Shown here: positions 1 to 5,776 of the stretch, piece by piece
How positions within the stretch are numbered: the first letter of the stretch is position 1
Layout: every line of letters begins with the position of its first letter
Assembly: GCA_011065005.1 (NCBI GenBank)
Contig: JAAKFP010000175.1
Span: 1-5,776, forward strand
Direction of reading: 5' to 3'
DNA: 5,776 nucleotides
DNA from: Chlamydiota bacterium
Lineage (GTDB): Bacteria; Chlamydiota; Chlamydiia; Chlamydiales; Waddliaceae
Program-made: the position numbers and the translations under genes
Notes under the pieces: model-generated
Told to the model about the DNA's origin: nothing
Databases searched by the model: none
The model's input: the letters and a program-made list of their open reading frames with translations, nothing else

Positions 1-27
1 ATATTTTTTTGTCACTAAGGAGCTTTT

Positions 28-1740
28 ATGCCAGCAGCAATTTCGAATGAATACAGGAATGCTATTACACAATTGGATTCCTTTGAAAAGAAACCTGTAA
101 AGTTCGGGGCAGATAAAAAGACACTCGAGGAGCAGAAAGCCCATTTTCAGAGTCTACTTGAGACTGTCAAGGATACAAGGAATTCGTTGAACGAAAAGCA
201 GCAAAATGAATTAGACAGGCGTATCATCGGGCTTAGGTATCGAATGGAAGGAATGAACGGGGGATTAGACTCCTTAGAATTCTCTAAAGTACAAGAAAAA
301 GAACTAGAAATTCTAGTGTCTTTAGCAAAAGAGTGGAAAGAGGGCTATGACCGGTACCAAGTCACGAAAATCGATGAAGGAGGGGAAGAAGAAGCAAAGC
401 TGAAGCAAGCTTGCTGTTATCCAGAGTTTGTCACGCTTCTTGAGGTCGATAAATCTCTTAGGGATTCTTTTTTCAGGTGGGCTTTGCGTGATAACTGCGG
501 TGTTAATGAGTTTGTTCAATTCCCAGCGACCTGCACAAAGTTGAAGGAAGCGTATCTAGCAGGACGAGTGGGGTTGTTTGCCAAACAATTTAAATGGATG
601 GATAGGCAAAAAGTTGGTGAGGGTGTTGTTGAAGAAAAGGTGATGACCCTGCCTTTCATGACCCAGAACGGAACAAAGCTGGAACGGAAAAGTATTAGCA
701 TTTTGGATGAAGATCGAAAGGTGAATCTAAAAGGGAACTTCGAAGTGAGCATAAAAGAAGTGTTTGAGGTCTTTTCCAAAAAAAATTCAAACCCCGGGTA
801 TCTAGAATTTTTCGGAGAAAACGGAATCGAGAACTGGTCGGTAGATGGTCTTGAATGGTGGGATAATGATAACAAAAGAGCGGTGCAAGTGGATATATCC
901 AAGAGGAACTCAGAATGGTGGAAAGAGCTTCCGGTATTTATGACGTTGTCTAAGGAAGATCTCAAGGAAAGATATGCTATAGAGGATGTTCCGGAGGAGA
1001 GGCAATGGATTGTCGTAACAAAGGCTACAAGGGAAACGGCGACTTTAGATGTTGATAAAAGCCATGGATATACAGAGGTTCTTATTCCTAATGATGACGG
1101 TACTTATATCTGCTATCCATTTGGCAAGTACCCGATCAAATTTCCGACCACGATGTTGCAACAGTGCCTATTCATCGCTGATACTGTCGAGGCGAGAATT
1201 CAATATCCTGACGAAAACCCTTTCTTCTCCCAGCGTCAACAGGCAGCAACTCCCTACTTCATTAATGCTGATAAGGGGCGCAGGTTTATGGAAGAAATTC
1301 GAAGAGAACTTGTAAAGGCGCAGAAAGGGAATGTTATTTTTCAGTTTGCATGGGAAAACTGTGCTTGGTGGGCGCAGAATCTCTTGGAAAAGCTGTTTGG
1401 TCCCAAAGATAATGGGGGACCCATCCCCAACTATTTCCGTGCTCTCGTCTTCAAAGCTGAACCAATGATTGAACCTCTAAAATCAGTATTTACGTTCACT
1501 AGAAAATTGGGCGAAAAACTCAAAGCCCTTGTCCTCAGGATCGTAGAGTTTTGTTTCATGTCATGGCGTGGTTTTACTGTGGCCGAGAATGGTGTACGGG
1601 TAGTTAAATCAATAGCCACCAGCCCGTTCCGAACATATAAAGAATGCTCCCTACCTGGAAATCTACATAAGAGAATTCAAAAAGACAAAATCAAGGGTGG
1701 CGTCACCTTTGGACACCTGTTCCAGAGGCAAAAGATCTAG
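28..1740 (+). CDS. Uncharacterised 570-aa protein with possible permuted papain-like (His...Asn-Cys) hydrolase domain
   Basis: I do not recognise this gene by name. AAGGAG at 17-22 lies 5 nt before the ATG and supports the start. No signal peptide is visible. Residues ~15-115 are rich in Glu, Lys and Gln and look helical, possibly coiled coil. The middle (~130-330) has no family signature I know and carries Trp pairs (W277-W278, W297-W298). From ~325 the pattern changes: a hydrophobic strand (QWIVV), H346 in KSHGYTEV, then GTYICYPFG (358-366), then N444-C445 in WENCAWWAQNLL. His first, a 'Y-x-F/G' strand next and NC followed by an aromatic helix later is the order seen in circularly permuted papain-like enzymes (PPPDE, LRAT, some NlpC/P60). 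This assignment is inference. Residues ~483-520 form a basic, amphipathic to hydrophobic stretch that could touch a membrane. In a chlamydia-like organism it could be a host-directed effector, but no secretion signal can be read. The coding region is certain; the function is not. Confidence 0.9.
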   Translation: MPAAISNEYRNAITQLDSFEKKPVKFGADKKTLEEQKAHFQSLLETVKDTRNSLNEKQQNELDRRIIGLRYRMEGMNGGLDSLEFSKVQEKELEILVSLAKEWKEGYDRYQVTKIDEGGEEEAKLKQACCYPEFVTLLEVDKSLRDSFFRWALRDNCGVNEFVQFPATCTKLKEAYLAGRVGLFAKQFKWMDRQKVGEGVVEEKVMTLPFMTQNGTKLERKSISILDEDRKVNLKGNFEVSIKEVFEVFSKKNSNPGYLEFFGENGIENWSVDGLEWWDNDNKRAVQVDISKRNSEWWKELPVFMTLSKEDLKERYAIEDVPEERQWIVVTKATRETATLDVDKSHGYTEVLIPNDDGTYICYPFGKYPIKFPTTMLQQCLFIADTVEARIQYPDENPFFSQRQQAATPYFINADKGRRFMEEIRRELVKAQKGNVIFQFAWENCAWWAQNLLEKLFGPKDNGGPIPNYFRALVFKAEPMIEPLKSVFTFTRKLGEKLKALVLRIVEFCFMSWRGFTVAENGVRVVKSIATSPFRTYKECSLPGNLHKRIQKDKIKGGVTFGHLFQRQKI

Positions 1741-1748
1741 TGTGAATT

Positions 1749-1782
1749 ATCCTGTTCATCCTGTATCATCCTGTTATCTTGT
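1749..1782. repeat. Short degenerate tandem repeat, TCCTGT every 9-10 bp
   Basis: TCCTGT occurs at 1750, 1759 and 1769, followed by the imperfect copy TCTTGT at 1777. The unit is about ATCCTGTT(C). It fills much of the 74-bp spacer between the orphan gene and the thioredoxin-like gene. I see no strong hairpin or clear promoter here. TAATAT at 1782-1787 is a weak -10-like sequence without a convincing -35. Confidence 0.55.
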
Positions 1783-1814
1783 AATATTCCAACAGCAAAA
1801 AGGAGCCGAAAACC

Positions 1815-2396
1815 ATGTCTTTTACCCTTCCCTTGGGTGCCAAAGCACCAGACTTTTCTTTGCCAGCAACAGACGGAAAGACCTATGCACTAAGCGATTT
1901 CGATAATTTTGATACACTGGTTGTCTTCTTTACCTGCAATCATTGCCCCTACGTAATAGGTTCAGATGAGGTCACTCGTAAAACTGTTGAGAAGTTTCAG
2001 CCTCAAGGGGTGGCTTTCGTTGGGATTAACTCAAATAGCAAATATACCTACGAGGAAGATTCTTTCGAATATATGGTCGAACGGATGAAGAAATTCCAAT
2101 TTCCCTGGGTTTACCTCTATGATGAGAGCCAAGCGGTCGCTAAAACCTATGGAGCCCTCAGAACACCTCATTTCTATGTTTTCAATAAAAACCGAAAACT
2201 AATATATATTGGAAGAGGAGTTGATAATCCTCGCGACACGAGCAAAATGACTGTTAATGACCTAGAAAAATCATTGGAAGAACACCTCGCAGGGAAGCCG
2301 ATCTCACAGCCAATCACGAATCCTATCGGCTGTAATGTGAAATGGGAAGGGAAAGATGCTCATTGGATGCCTCCTGAAGCGTGTGATCTTGTCTAA
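1815..2396 (+). CDS. Thioredoxin-family redoxin (AhpC/TSA-like, PRX_like1 type)
   Basis: A predicted cytoplasmic thiol-disulfide or peroxiredoxin-like protein of 193 residues, close to the usual length of this group. The N-terminus has the redoxin pattern [10 protein letters not shown] (8-17). The hydrophobic strand [13 protein letters not shown] places a CxxC-type site at C41-N42-H43-C44, followed by Pro45. The cis-proline region is T117-P118 in RTPHFYVF. The end has [10 protein letters not shown] with C173, typical of this subfamily, and another cysteine, C190; these could act as resolving or regulatory thiols. No signal peptide or membrane anchor is seen, so a cytosolic site is inferred. 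AAGGAG at 1800-1805, 9 nt before the ATG, supports the start. The gene is first in a tight + strand cluster with the SDR (22-bp gap) and the metal ATPase. Family assignment is firm; the physiological substrate is unknown. Confidence 0.93.
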   Translation: MSFTLPLGAKAPDFSLPATDGKTYALSDFDNFDTLVVFFTCNHCPYVIGSDEVTRKTVEKFQPQGVAFVGINSNSKYTYEEDSFEYMVERMKKFQFPWVYLYDESQAVAKTYGALRTPHFYVFNKNRKLIYIGRGVDNPRDTSKMTVNDLEKSLEEHLAGKPISQPITNPIGCNVKWEGKDAHWMPPEACDLV

Positions 2397-2418
2397 ATGA
2401 TGAATATGAAGGGGGATC

Positions 2419-3312
2419 ATGAAAATACTTATTACTGGATCATCAGGCTTGGTTGGGTCGGAATTAGTACCTTGTCTTAGAGATAGGGGACATGAGGTTG
2501 TCCGTCTTGTTCGGTTTGATTCTCAATTATCAGACGACACTTTGCTTTGGGATCCAGAACATCGTGGATTGAATCCTGACGATTTCGAGGGGTTTGATGT
2601 TGTGATCAATCTTGCTGGAGAAAACATCTCAACGGGTCGTTGGACGCCGGAGAAAAAGAAAAAGATCAATGATAGTCGAGTATTGGGAACGCATATGCTT
2701 TGTGAGCTCTTAGCTCGATTGGAATCGCCACCAAAGTTGTTAATCAATGCCTCAGCTGTTGGGTTTTACGGGAGTCAAGGGGATAAAGTCGTCGATGAGG
2801 AGTCTCCTCCCGGTGAGGGTTTCCTTGCTGAAGTTTGCCAGAGGTGGGAGGCGGCGACAGAGCCTGCAGCTCAAAAAGAAATACGTGTTGTTCGGTTGCG
2901 TATCGGAGTTATTTTGACGCCAAAAGGAGGTGCCCTGGAAAGGATGCTGATCCCTTTTAAATTGGGTCTTGGTGGCGTAGCCGGTTCAGGAAAGCAGTAC
3001 TTTAGTTGGATCTCGATTGATGATCTTCTCGGGGTTTTCTTGCATGTCATAGGAAATGAATCGATTCGAGGGCCTATAAATGCTGTTTCCCCCAACCCTG
3101 TAACGAACCGTGAGCTTACAAAAACTCTGGGAAAAGTGTTACGAAGGCCAACAATCTTTCCGCTACCCGCTTTCGTTGCAAGGTTTGTCTTGGGAGAGAT
3201 GGCTGACGCCTTACTCCTTAGCAGTACCCGAGCATCTCCCGGGGTTCTTAAACACTCAGGATATTCTTTTATTCATCCCGATCTTGAAGGTGCCCTAAGA
3301 TATCTACTGTAA
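2419..3312 (+). CDS. TIGR01777-family NAD(P)-dependent epimerase (YfcH-like SDR)
   Basis: An atypical short-chain dehydrogenase/reductase of 297 residues, the normal length for the TIGR01777/YfcH group (sometimes labelled 'SulA-like' or 'cell division inhibitor', a name without firm support). The Rossmann nucleotide-binding loop is at the start: MKILITGSSGLVG, with G7, G10 and G13. Family motifs follow in order: LLWDP (43-47), VVINLAGENI (61-70), RWTPEKK (74-80), the active-site region NASAVGFYG with S112 and Y117, a catalytic-type RWE (142-144), RIGVIL (161-166), and WISIDDL (197-203). The C-terminal ~48 residues (FPLPAFVARFVLGEMAD and after) match the DUF1731 tail. The usual YxxxK lysine is not in its classic place, as is common in this family. 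A G-rich sequence, AAGGGGG at 2409-2415, precedes the ATG. The 22-bp gap before it and the 9-bp gap after it indicate co-transcription with its neighbours. The substrate is unknown. Confidence 0.93.
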   Translation: MKILITGSSGLVGSELVPCLRDRGHEVVRLVRFDSQLSDDTLLWDPEHRGLNPDDFEGFDVVINLAGENISTGRWTPEKKKKINDSRVLGTHMLCELLARLESPPKLLINASAVGFYGSQGDKVVDEESPPGEGFLAEVCQRWEAATEPAAQKEIRVVRLRIGVILTPKGGALERMLIPFKLGLGGVAGSGKQYFSWISIDDLLGVFLHVIGNESIRGPINAVSPNPVTNRELTKTLGKVLRRPTIFPLPAFVARFVLGEMADALLLSSTRASPGVLKHSGYSFIHPDLEGALRYLL

Positions 3313-3316
3313 AGGA
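3311..3316 (+). promoter_or_regulatory. Ribosome binding site overlapping the upstream stop codon
   Basis: AAAGGA begins inside the TAA stop (3310-3312) of the epimerase gene and lies 5 nt before the ATG of the P-type ATPase. This fixes the ATPase start at 3322 and suggests translational coupling of the two genes. Confidence 0.65.
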
Positions 3317-3321
3317 TTGCT

Positions 3322-5193
3322 ATGTGGAAAAACCCTAAACTACTTTGGTTGATATTTTCTGCTATCTTGGTAACAATTTTCGAGCTGTTATCGTTAGCAG
3401 GGATTAAGCTGCCACCCTCGGATGCCATTCCGGTATTTTCTATCATCATTCTTATCATTGGTTATAGGATTATCTGGAAAGGACTTAAAGCTCTCGTTTT
3501 TTTAAATTTCCGTAGCATCAATCTTTTGATGGTCGTTGCTGTTGTTGGGGCATTTTATATTGGAGAGTATGAGGAAGCGGCAGTGGTGATCGTTCTTTTT
3601 GCTCTAGCAGAAAGACTCGAAGATATCGGCATCGCCAGAAGTAAGTCCTCGTTAGATGCGTTGGTGCAGCAAATTCCAAAGTATGCTTATGTCAAGGGAA
3701 TGGACGAACCGATCGATGCTGCTCAGGTTTCGGTAGGGGAGGTGATTGTCGTAAAACCCCACCACCAGATACCTCTGGATGGTGAAGTGATTGGAGGGCA
3801 ATCTTTTGTCGATGAGTCCACAATTACCGGCGAACCCATCCCTCAAGATAAAAGGTCTGGAGAGCTTGTATTTGCTGGAACCTTAAACAAACAGGGTGTT
3901 TTAGAGGTACGGGTCACAAAAAAAGCGGAGGATTCCACGCTTGCAAGAATTCAGGAGATGACCTTCGAGGCGTTTAAACATAAAGCCAAAACGCAGAAGT
4001 TTATCGAAGGGTTTTCCTCTTACTACACTCCAGGGATTATGGGACTAGCGGTTTTTTGGACTCTAGCATCGTGGGCCCTGGGAAGGCCGTTTGATGTAGG
4101 ATTCGGCCAGTCGCTAGCGTTGTTGGTCATTGCCTGTCCCTGTGCCTTGGTGATCTCTACACCGATCTCTATCTACTCAGCAATTGGCAATGCCTCCTCC
4201 GTAGGTGTTCTGATCAAAGGGGGGCGATACCTCGAAGCTATGGGACAGGTGAAAGCCATTGCTTTCGATAAAACACGTACCCTCACCTATGGAGAGCCGA
4301 TTGTTACCGATGTCGTCCCTTTTGGCAATAATACCCGAGAGGACCTTCTCGGCTGTGCTGCTGGCGTGGAACTTTTCTCTGAACACCCCCTAGCGCAAAG
4401 TGTTGTCGAAGCTGCAAAAAGGGAGAAAGTCACTCCCCATGAGGTTGGTGGGTTTGAGAGTGTGGTCGGTAAAGGAGCAAAAGCTGAATGTCTTGTTTGC
4501 TATGATCGCCATCGATGCGTTGGTAAGCTGGAATTCATTCTGGAGGAACATCATGTTCCGAAGGAAGTGATCAAAGAAATTGAAAAACTTCAAGGCCAAG
4601 GGAAAACGGTTATCGTCATTAGCACACATAAAGAAGTAGTAGGTCTCATTGCTTTGGAGGATGAAATTCGCCCTGAAAGCCCTGCTGTTATCAAAAAACT
4701 CAATCGTATGGGAATCGAGTCTGTCATGCTAACCGGTGACCATGAAATCACTGCAAAAGCTGTCGCCAAACATATAGGAATAAAAAATGTTAAGGCAAAA
4801 CTTCTTCCCGAAGATAAAGTTCATGAAGTGGAAAACCTCGTAAAAAAATATGATATCGTCGCCATGGTTGGCGATGGTGTGAACGATGCCCCAGCCCTGG
4901 CAAGCGCTAACGTAGGGATCTCTATGACTACGCTAGGCAGTGATACAGCAGTGGAAGCTGCATCCATTGTGATCCTAAACGATCACCTAGATAGGATTCC
5001 CTACCTTATTCGATTGGGAAAGCAGACCCTGGATATGATCCGATTCAATACAGGTTTCGCTATTGTAATAAAATTTCTGTTCATCATCTTAGCAATAACA
5101 GGAATAGCGAATCTTGCTATGGCCATTTTCGCTGATGTCGGCGTCACCCTTCTAGTGATCCTGAACAGCCTCAGACTCCTGAAATTCGAGTGA
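3322..5193 (+). CDS. P1B-2-type heavy-metal (Zn/Cd/Pb) exporting ATPase, without N-terminal HMA domain
   Basis: An inner-membrane P-type ATPase of 623 residues, expected to export Zn2+, Cd2+ or Pb2+ using ATP. Four N-terminal helices are likely (about 8-27, 34-52, 66-81, 84-98). The actuator domain carries TGE at 169-171 (STITGEPIP). Helix 6 has the metal site C272-P273-C274 followed by ALVISTP. The phosphorylation motif is D316-K-T-R-T-L-T, where the usual Gly is Arg319. The nucleotide domain has the HP motif (H355-P356). Later motifs are TGDH (471-474) and GDGVNDAPA (517-524). K584 in helix 7 and D605 in helix 8 (FADVG), before NSLRLL, are the marks of the ZntA-like P1B-2 class. There is no N-terminal GMxCxxC domain, since the protein begins directly with helix 1. 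A Cys/His cluster (C390, C393, H397, C399) lies in the nucleotide-binding domain. AAAGGA overlapping the previous stop supports the start. It is the last gene of the cluster and is followed by a long hairpin. Family and class are firm; the effect of Arg319 is open. Confidence 0.95.
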   Translation: MWKNPKLLWLIFSAILVTIFELLSLAGIKLPPSDAIPVFSIIILIIGYRIIWKGLKALVFLNFRSINLLMVVAVVGAFYIGEYEEAAVVIVLFALAERLEDIGIARSKSSLDALVQQIPKYAYVKGMDEPIDAAQVSVGEVIVVKPHHQIPLDGEVIGGQSFVDESTITGEPIPQDKRSGELVFAGTLNKQGVLEVRVTKKAEDSTLARIQEMTFEAFKHKAKTQKFIEGFSSYYTPGIMGLAVFWTLASWALGRPFDVGFGQSLALLVIACPCALVISTPISIYSAIGNASSVGVLIKGGRYLEAMGQVKAIAFDKTRTLTYGEPIVTDVVPFGNNTREDLLGCAAGVELFSEHPLAQSVVEAAKREKVTPHEVGGFESVVGKGAKAECLVCYDRHRCVGKLEFILEEHHVPKEVIKEIEKLQGQGKTVIVISTHKEVVGLIALEDEIRPESPAVIKKLNRMGIESVMLTGDHEITAKAVAKHIGIKNVKAKLLPEDKVHEVENLVKKYDIVAMVGDGVNDAPALASANVGISMTTLGSDTAVEAASIVILNDHLDRIPYLIRLGKQTLDMIRFNTGFAIVIKFLFIILAITGIANLAMAIFADVGVTLLVILNSLRLLKFE

Positions 5194-5214
5194 GTGTATA
5201 GCTGTTTTTGAGAA

Positions 5215-5317
5215 TTTAACGCGAAGACACGCGAAGATAGCGAAGCATACACGAAGAAAATTATATTTTTTCTTTCTTCGCGTATGCTTCGCTATCTTCG
5301 CGTGTCTTCGCGTTAAA
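5215..5317. repeat. Long near-perfect inverted repeat built of CGAAG units, between convergent genes
   Basis: The left arm 5215-5259 pairs with the right arm 5273-5317: 44 of 45 positions match, with a single A/C mismatch at 5251/5281, around a 13-nt AT-rich loop (5260-5272). The left arm holds four CGAAG cores at 5222, 5232, 5241 and 5252 (spacing 10, 9 and 11). It starts 21 nt after the ATPase stop and ends 11 nt before the stop of the DoxX gene, so it may end transcription from both sides. It does not have the classic form of an intrinsic terminator, because neither strand has a T-run just after the stem; the 8-A run (5315-5322) lies on the right. A mobile palindromic repeat (REP- or MITE-like) acting as an accidental terminator is equally possible. 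Confidence 0.85.
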
Positions 5318-5328
5318 AAAAATGGAGG

Positions 5329-5637
5329 TTATTTCTTCTGATAACTTCTTAGCATAGCATCAACACTGCAATCACCGCTGCCGCAAGATAAAATGTAAAG
5401 AAGACCCCCAAAGATTGCTAGGTTCTTTGAGAATAGAATCATCTGCATCTGTCTGTCAGCACCTTCAAGAATCCAAAAATCATGGAAAATATAGGTAACA
5501 GGAACAATGAAGACCAGAAGCAGAATGGCCCCTAATCGTGCTTTACAGCCAAAAAATAGAAACAACCCGCCTATGGCTTCTATAGTAGCAGCTCCATATA
5601 AATACAAAGGGATATTGGTCATCCCCTTAAAGGCCAT
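5329..5637 (-). CDS. DoxX-family membrane protein, N-terminally truncated
   Basis: A 102-residue integral membrane protein. The DoxX pattern is clear: AFKGM (2-6), a helix with IEAIGGLFLFFG (19-30), KARLGAILLLVFIVPVTYIFHDFW (32-55), and MILFSKNLAIFGGLLYIL (66-83). About three membrane helices remain (11-30, 34-52, 68-85). DoxX proteins usually have four helices and about 130-150 residues, so the first helix and some 30-40 residues are missing. Family-like sequence continues upstream of the ATG (TAEL immediately before Met1), but a TAA stop occurs 12 codons before it (5671-5673), and none of the three frames beyond shows the expected hydrophobic helix. No Shine-Dalgarno site precedes the ATG at 5637. 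This points to a gene cut by rearrangement, probably a pseudogene, although a shortened product cannot be excluded. DoxX members are poorly understood; some are linked to redox or thiosulfate metabolism. It converges with the ATPase gene across the hairpin. Confidence 0.75.
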   Translation of the reverse strand: MAFKGMTNIPLYLYGAATIEAIGGLFLFFGCKARLGAILLLVFIVPVTYIFHDFWILEGADRQMQMILFSKNLAIFGGLLYILSCGSGDCSVDAMLRSYQKK

Positions 5638-5776
5638 CAGCTCAGCCGTAGGGTGGGCCGTCCAGAATTACTCTTTTAAATACTTAAAACTTGATTCCAA
5701 ATATCTTCCATTTACGCATATGCTCTTTGCAACCATTCATCGATGTCAACCATGCGACTTGACTCAAACGCGCTTC
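5638..5776. other. Unassigned right-edge sequence upstream of the truncated DoxX gene
   Basis: No gene can be supported here. Most of the stretch is AT-rich. On the - strand a short open frame enters from the edge (5774 to a TAA at 5712) and ends in VDIDEWLQRAYA; it could be the C-terminus of a neighbouring gene. On the + strand a frame is open from ~5636 to the edge but has no start signal or recognisable motif. The stretch replaces the expected start of the DoxX gene, so it may be DNA joined by an insertion or deletion. No terminal inverted repeat can be tested because only one side is in view. Confidence 0.4.

Noticed and set aside
516..965. A 149-codon open frame on the - strand inside the orphan gene
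   Set aside because: It lies opposite a well-supported coding region, has no ribosome site or recognisable motif, and its composition (Ser/Phe/Pro-rich) is typical of an antisense shadow.
1697..1906. A 69-codon + strand frame spanning the spacer before the thioredoxin-like gene
   Set aside because: It overlaps the end of one real gene and the start of another in a different frame and translates the tandem repeat. No protein features are visible.
5001..5252. An 83-codon - strand frame overlapping the end of the ATPase gene and the left arm of the hairpin
   Set aside because: It is antisense to the conserved helices 7 and 8 of the ATPase and includes repeat sequence. No family resemblance was found.
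5215..5317. CRISPR array
   Set aside because: The repeated CGAAG units are short and arranged as an inverted pair, with no direct repeats of constant length or unique spacers and no cas genes nearby.
5676..5711. An 11-codon - strand frame, MEDIWNQVLSI, resembling the start of DnaA proteins
   Set aside because: It is too short, ends at once in TAA, and no DnaA-like sequence continues in another frame. Chance similarity is more likely.

Overview
This window comes from a bacterium of moderate GC content, a little under half by eye, with clear Shine-Dalgarno sites (AAGGAG, AAAGGA). The protein styles would suit a chlamydia-related organism (environmental Chlamydiota such as the Parachlamydiales or Simkania group): a large hydrophilic orphan protein next to housekeeping-type redox, SDR and zinc-exporter genes. 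This assignment is an impression from the sequence and is not proven.

Layout from left to right. (1) Positions 28-1740 (+) encode a 570-residue protein that I do not recognise by name. It has a charged helical N-terminus. Its late region has a His, then a 'GTY..YPFG' strand, then 'ENCAWWAQ', which resembles a circularly permuted papain-like (PPPDE/LRAT/NlpC-P60 type) cysteine hydrolase. (2) A 74-bp spacer follows, with a short degenerate tandem repeat (TCCTGT every 9-10 bp). (3) Next are three closely packed + strand genes: a redoxin/thioredoxin-like protein with a CNHC site (1815-2396), a TIGR01777/YfcH-type SDR epimerase (2419-3312) and a zinc/cadmium/lead-type P1B-2 ATPase without an N-terminal metal-binding domain (3322-5193). 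Gaps of 22 and 9 bp suggest one transcript. (4) A very long, nearly perfect inverted repeat (arms of 45 nt, one mismatch, 13-nt loop) lies at 5215-5317, between convergent genes. (5) A DoxX-family membrane protein (5637-5329, - strand) follows. Its first membrane helix is missing and its reading frame is broken just upstream of the apparent start. (6) The last ~140 bp have no recognisable gene and may be foreign or rearranged DNA.

Functionally, the three-gene cluster combines a thiol redox protein, an NAD(P)-binding protein and a metal exporter, which could suit redox or metal homeostasis, but the sequence does not prove a shared pathway. The most notable points are the possible new cysteine hydrolase, the Gly-to-Arg change inside the otherwise nearly invariant DKTGT phosphorylation motif of the ATPase, the long hairpin made of CGAAG units, and the truncated DoxX gene at a probable rearrangement junction.
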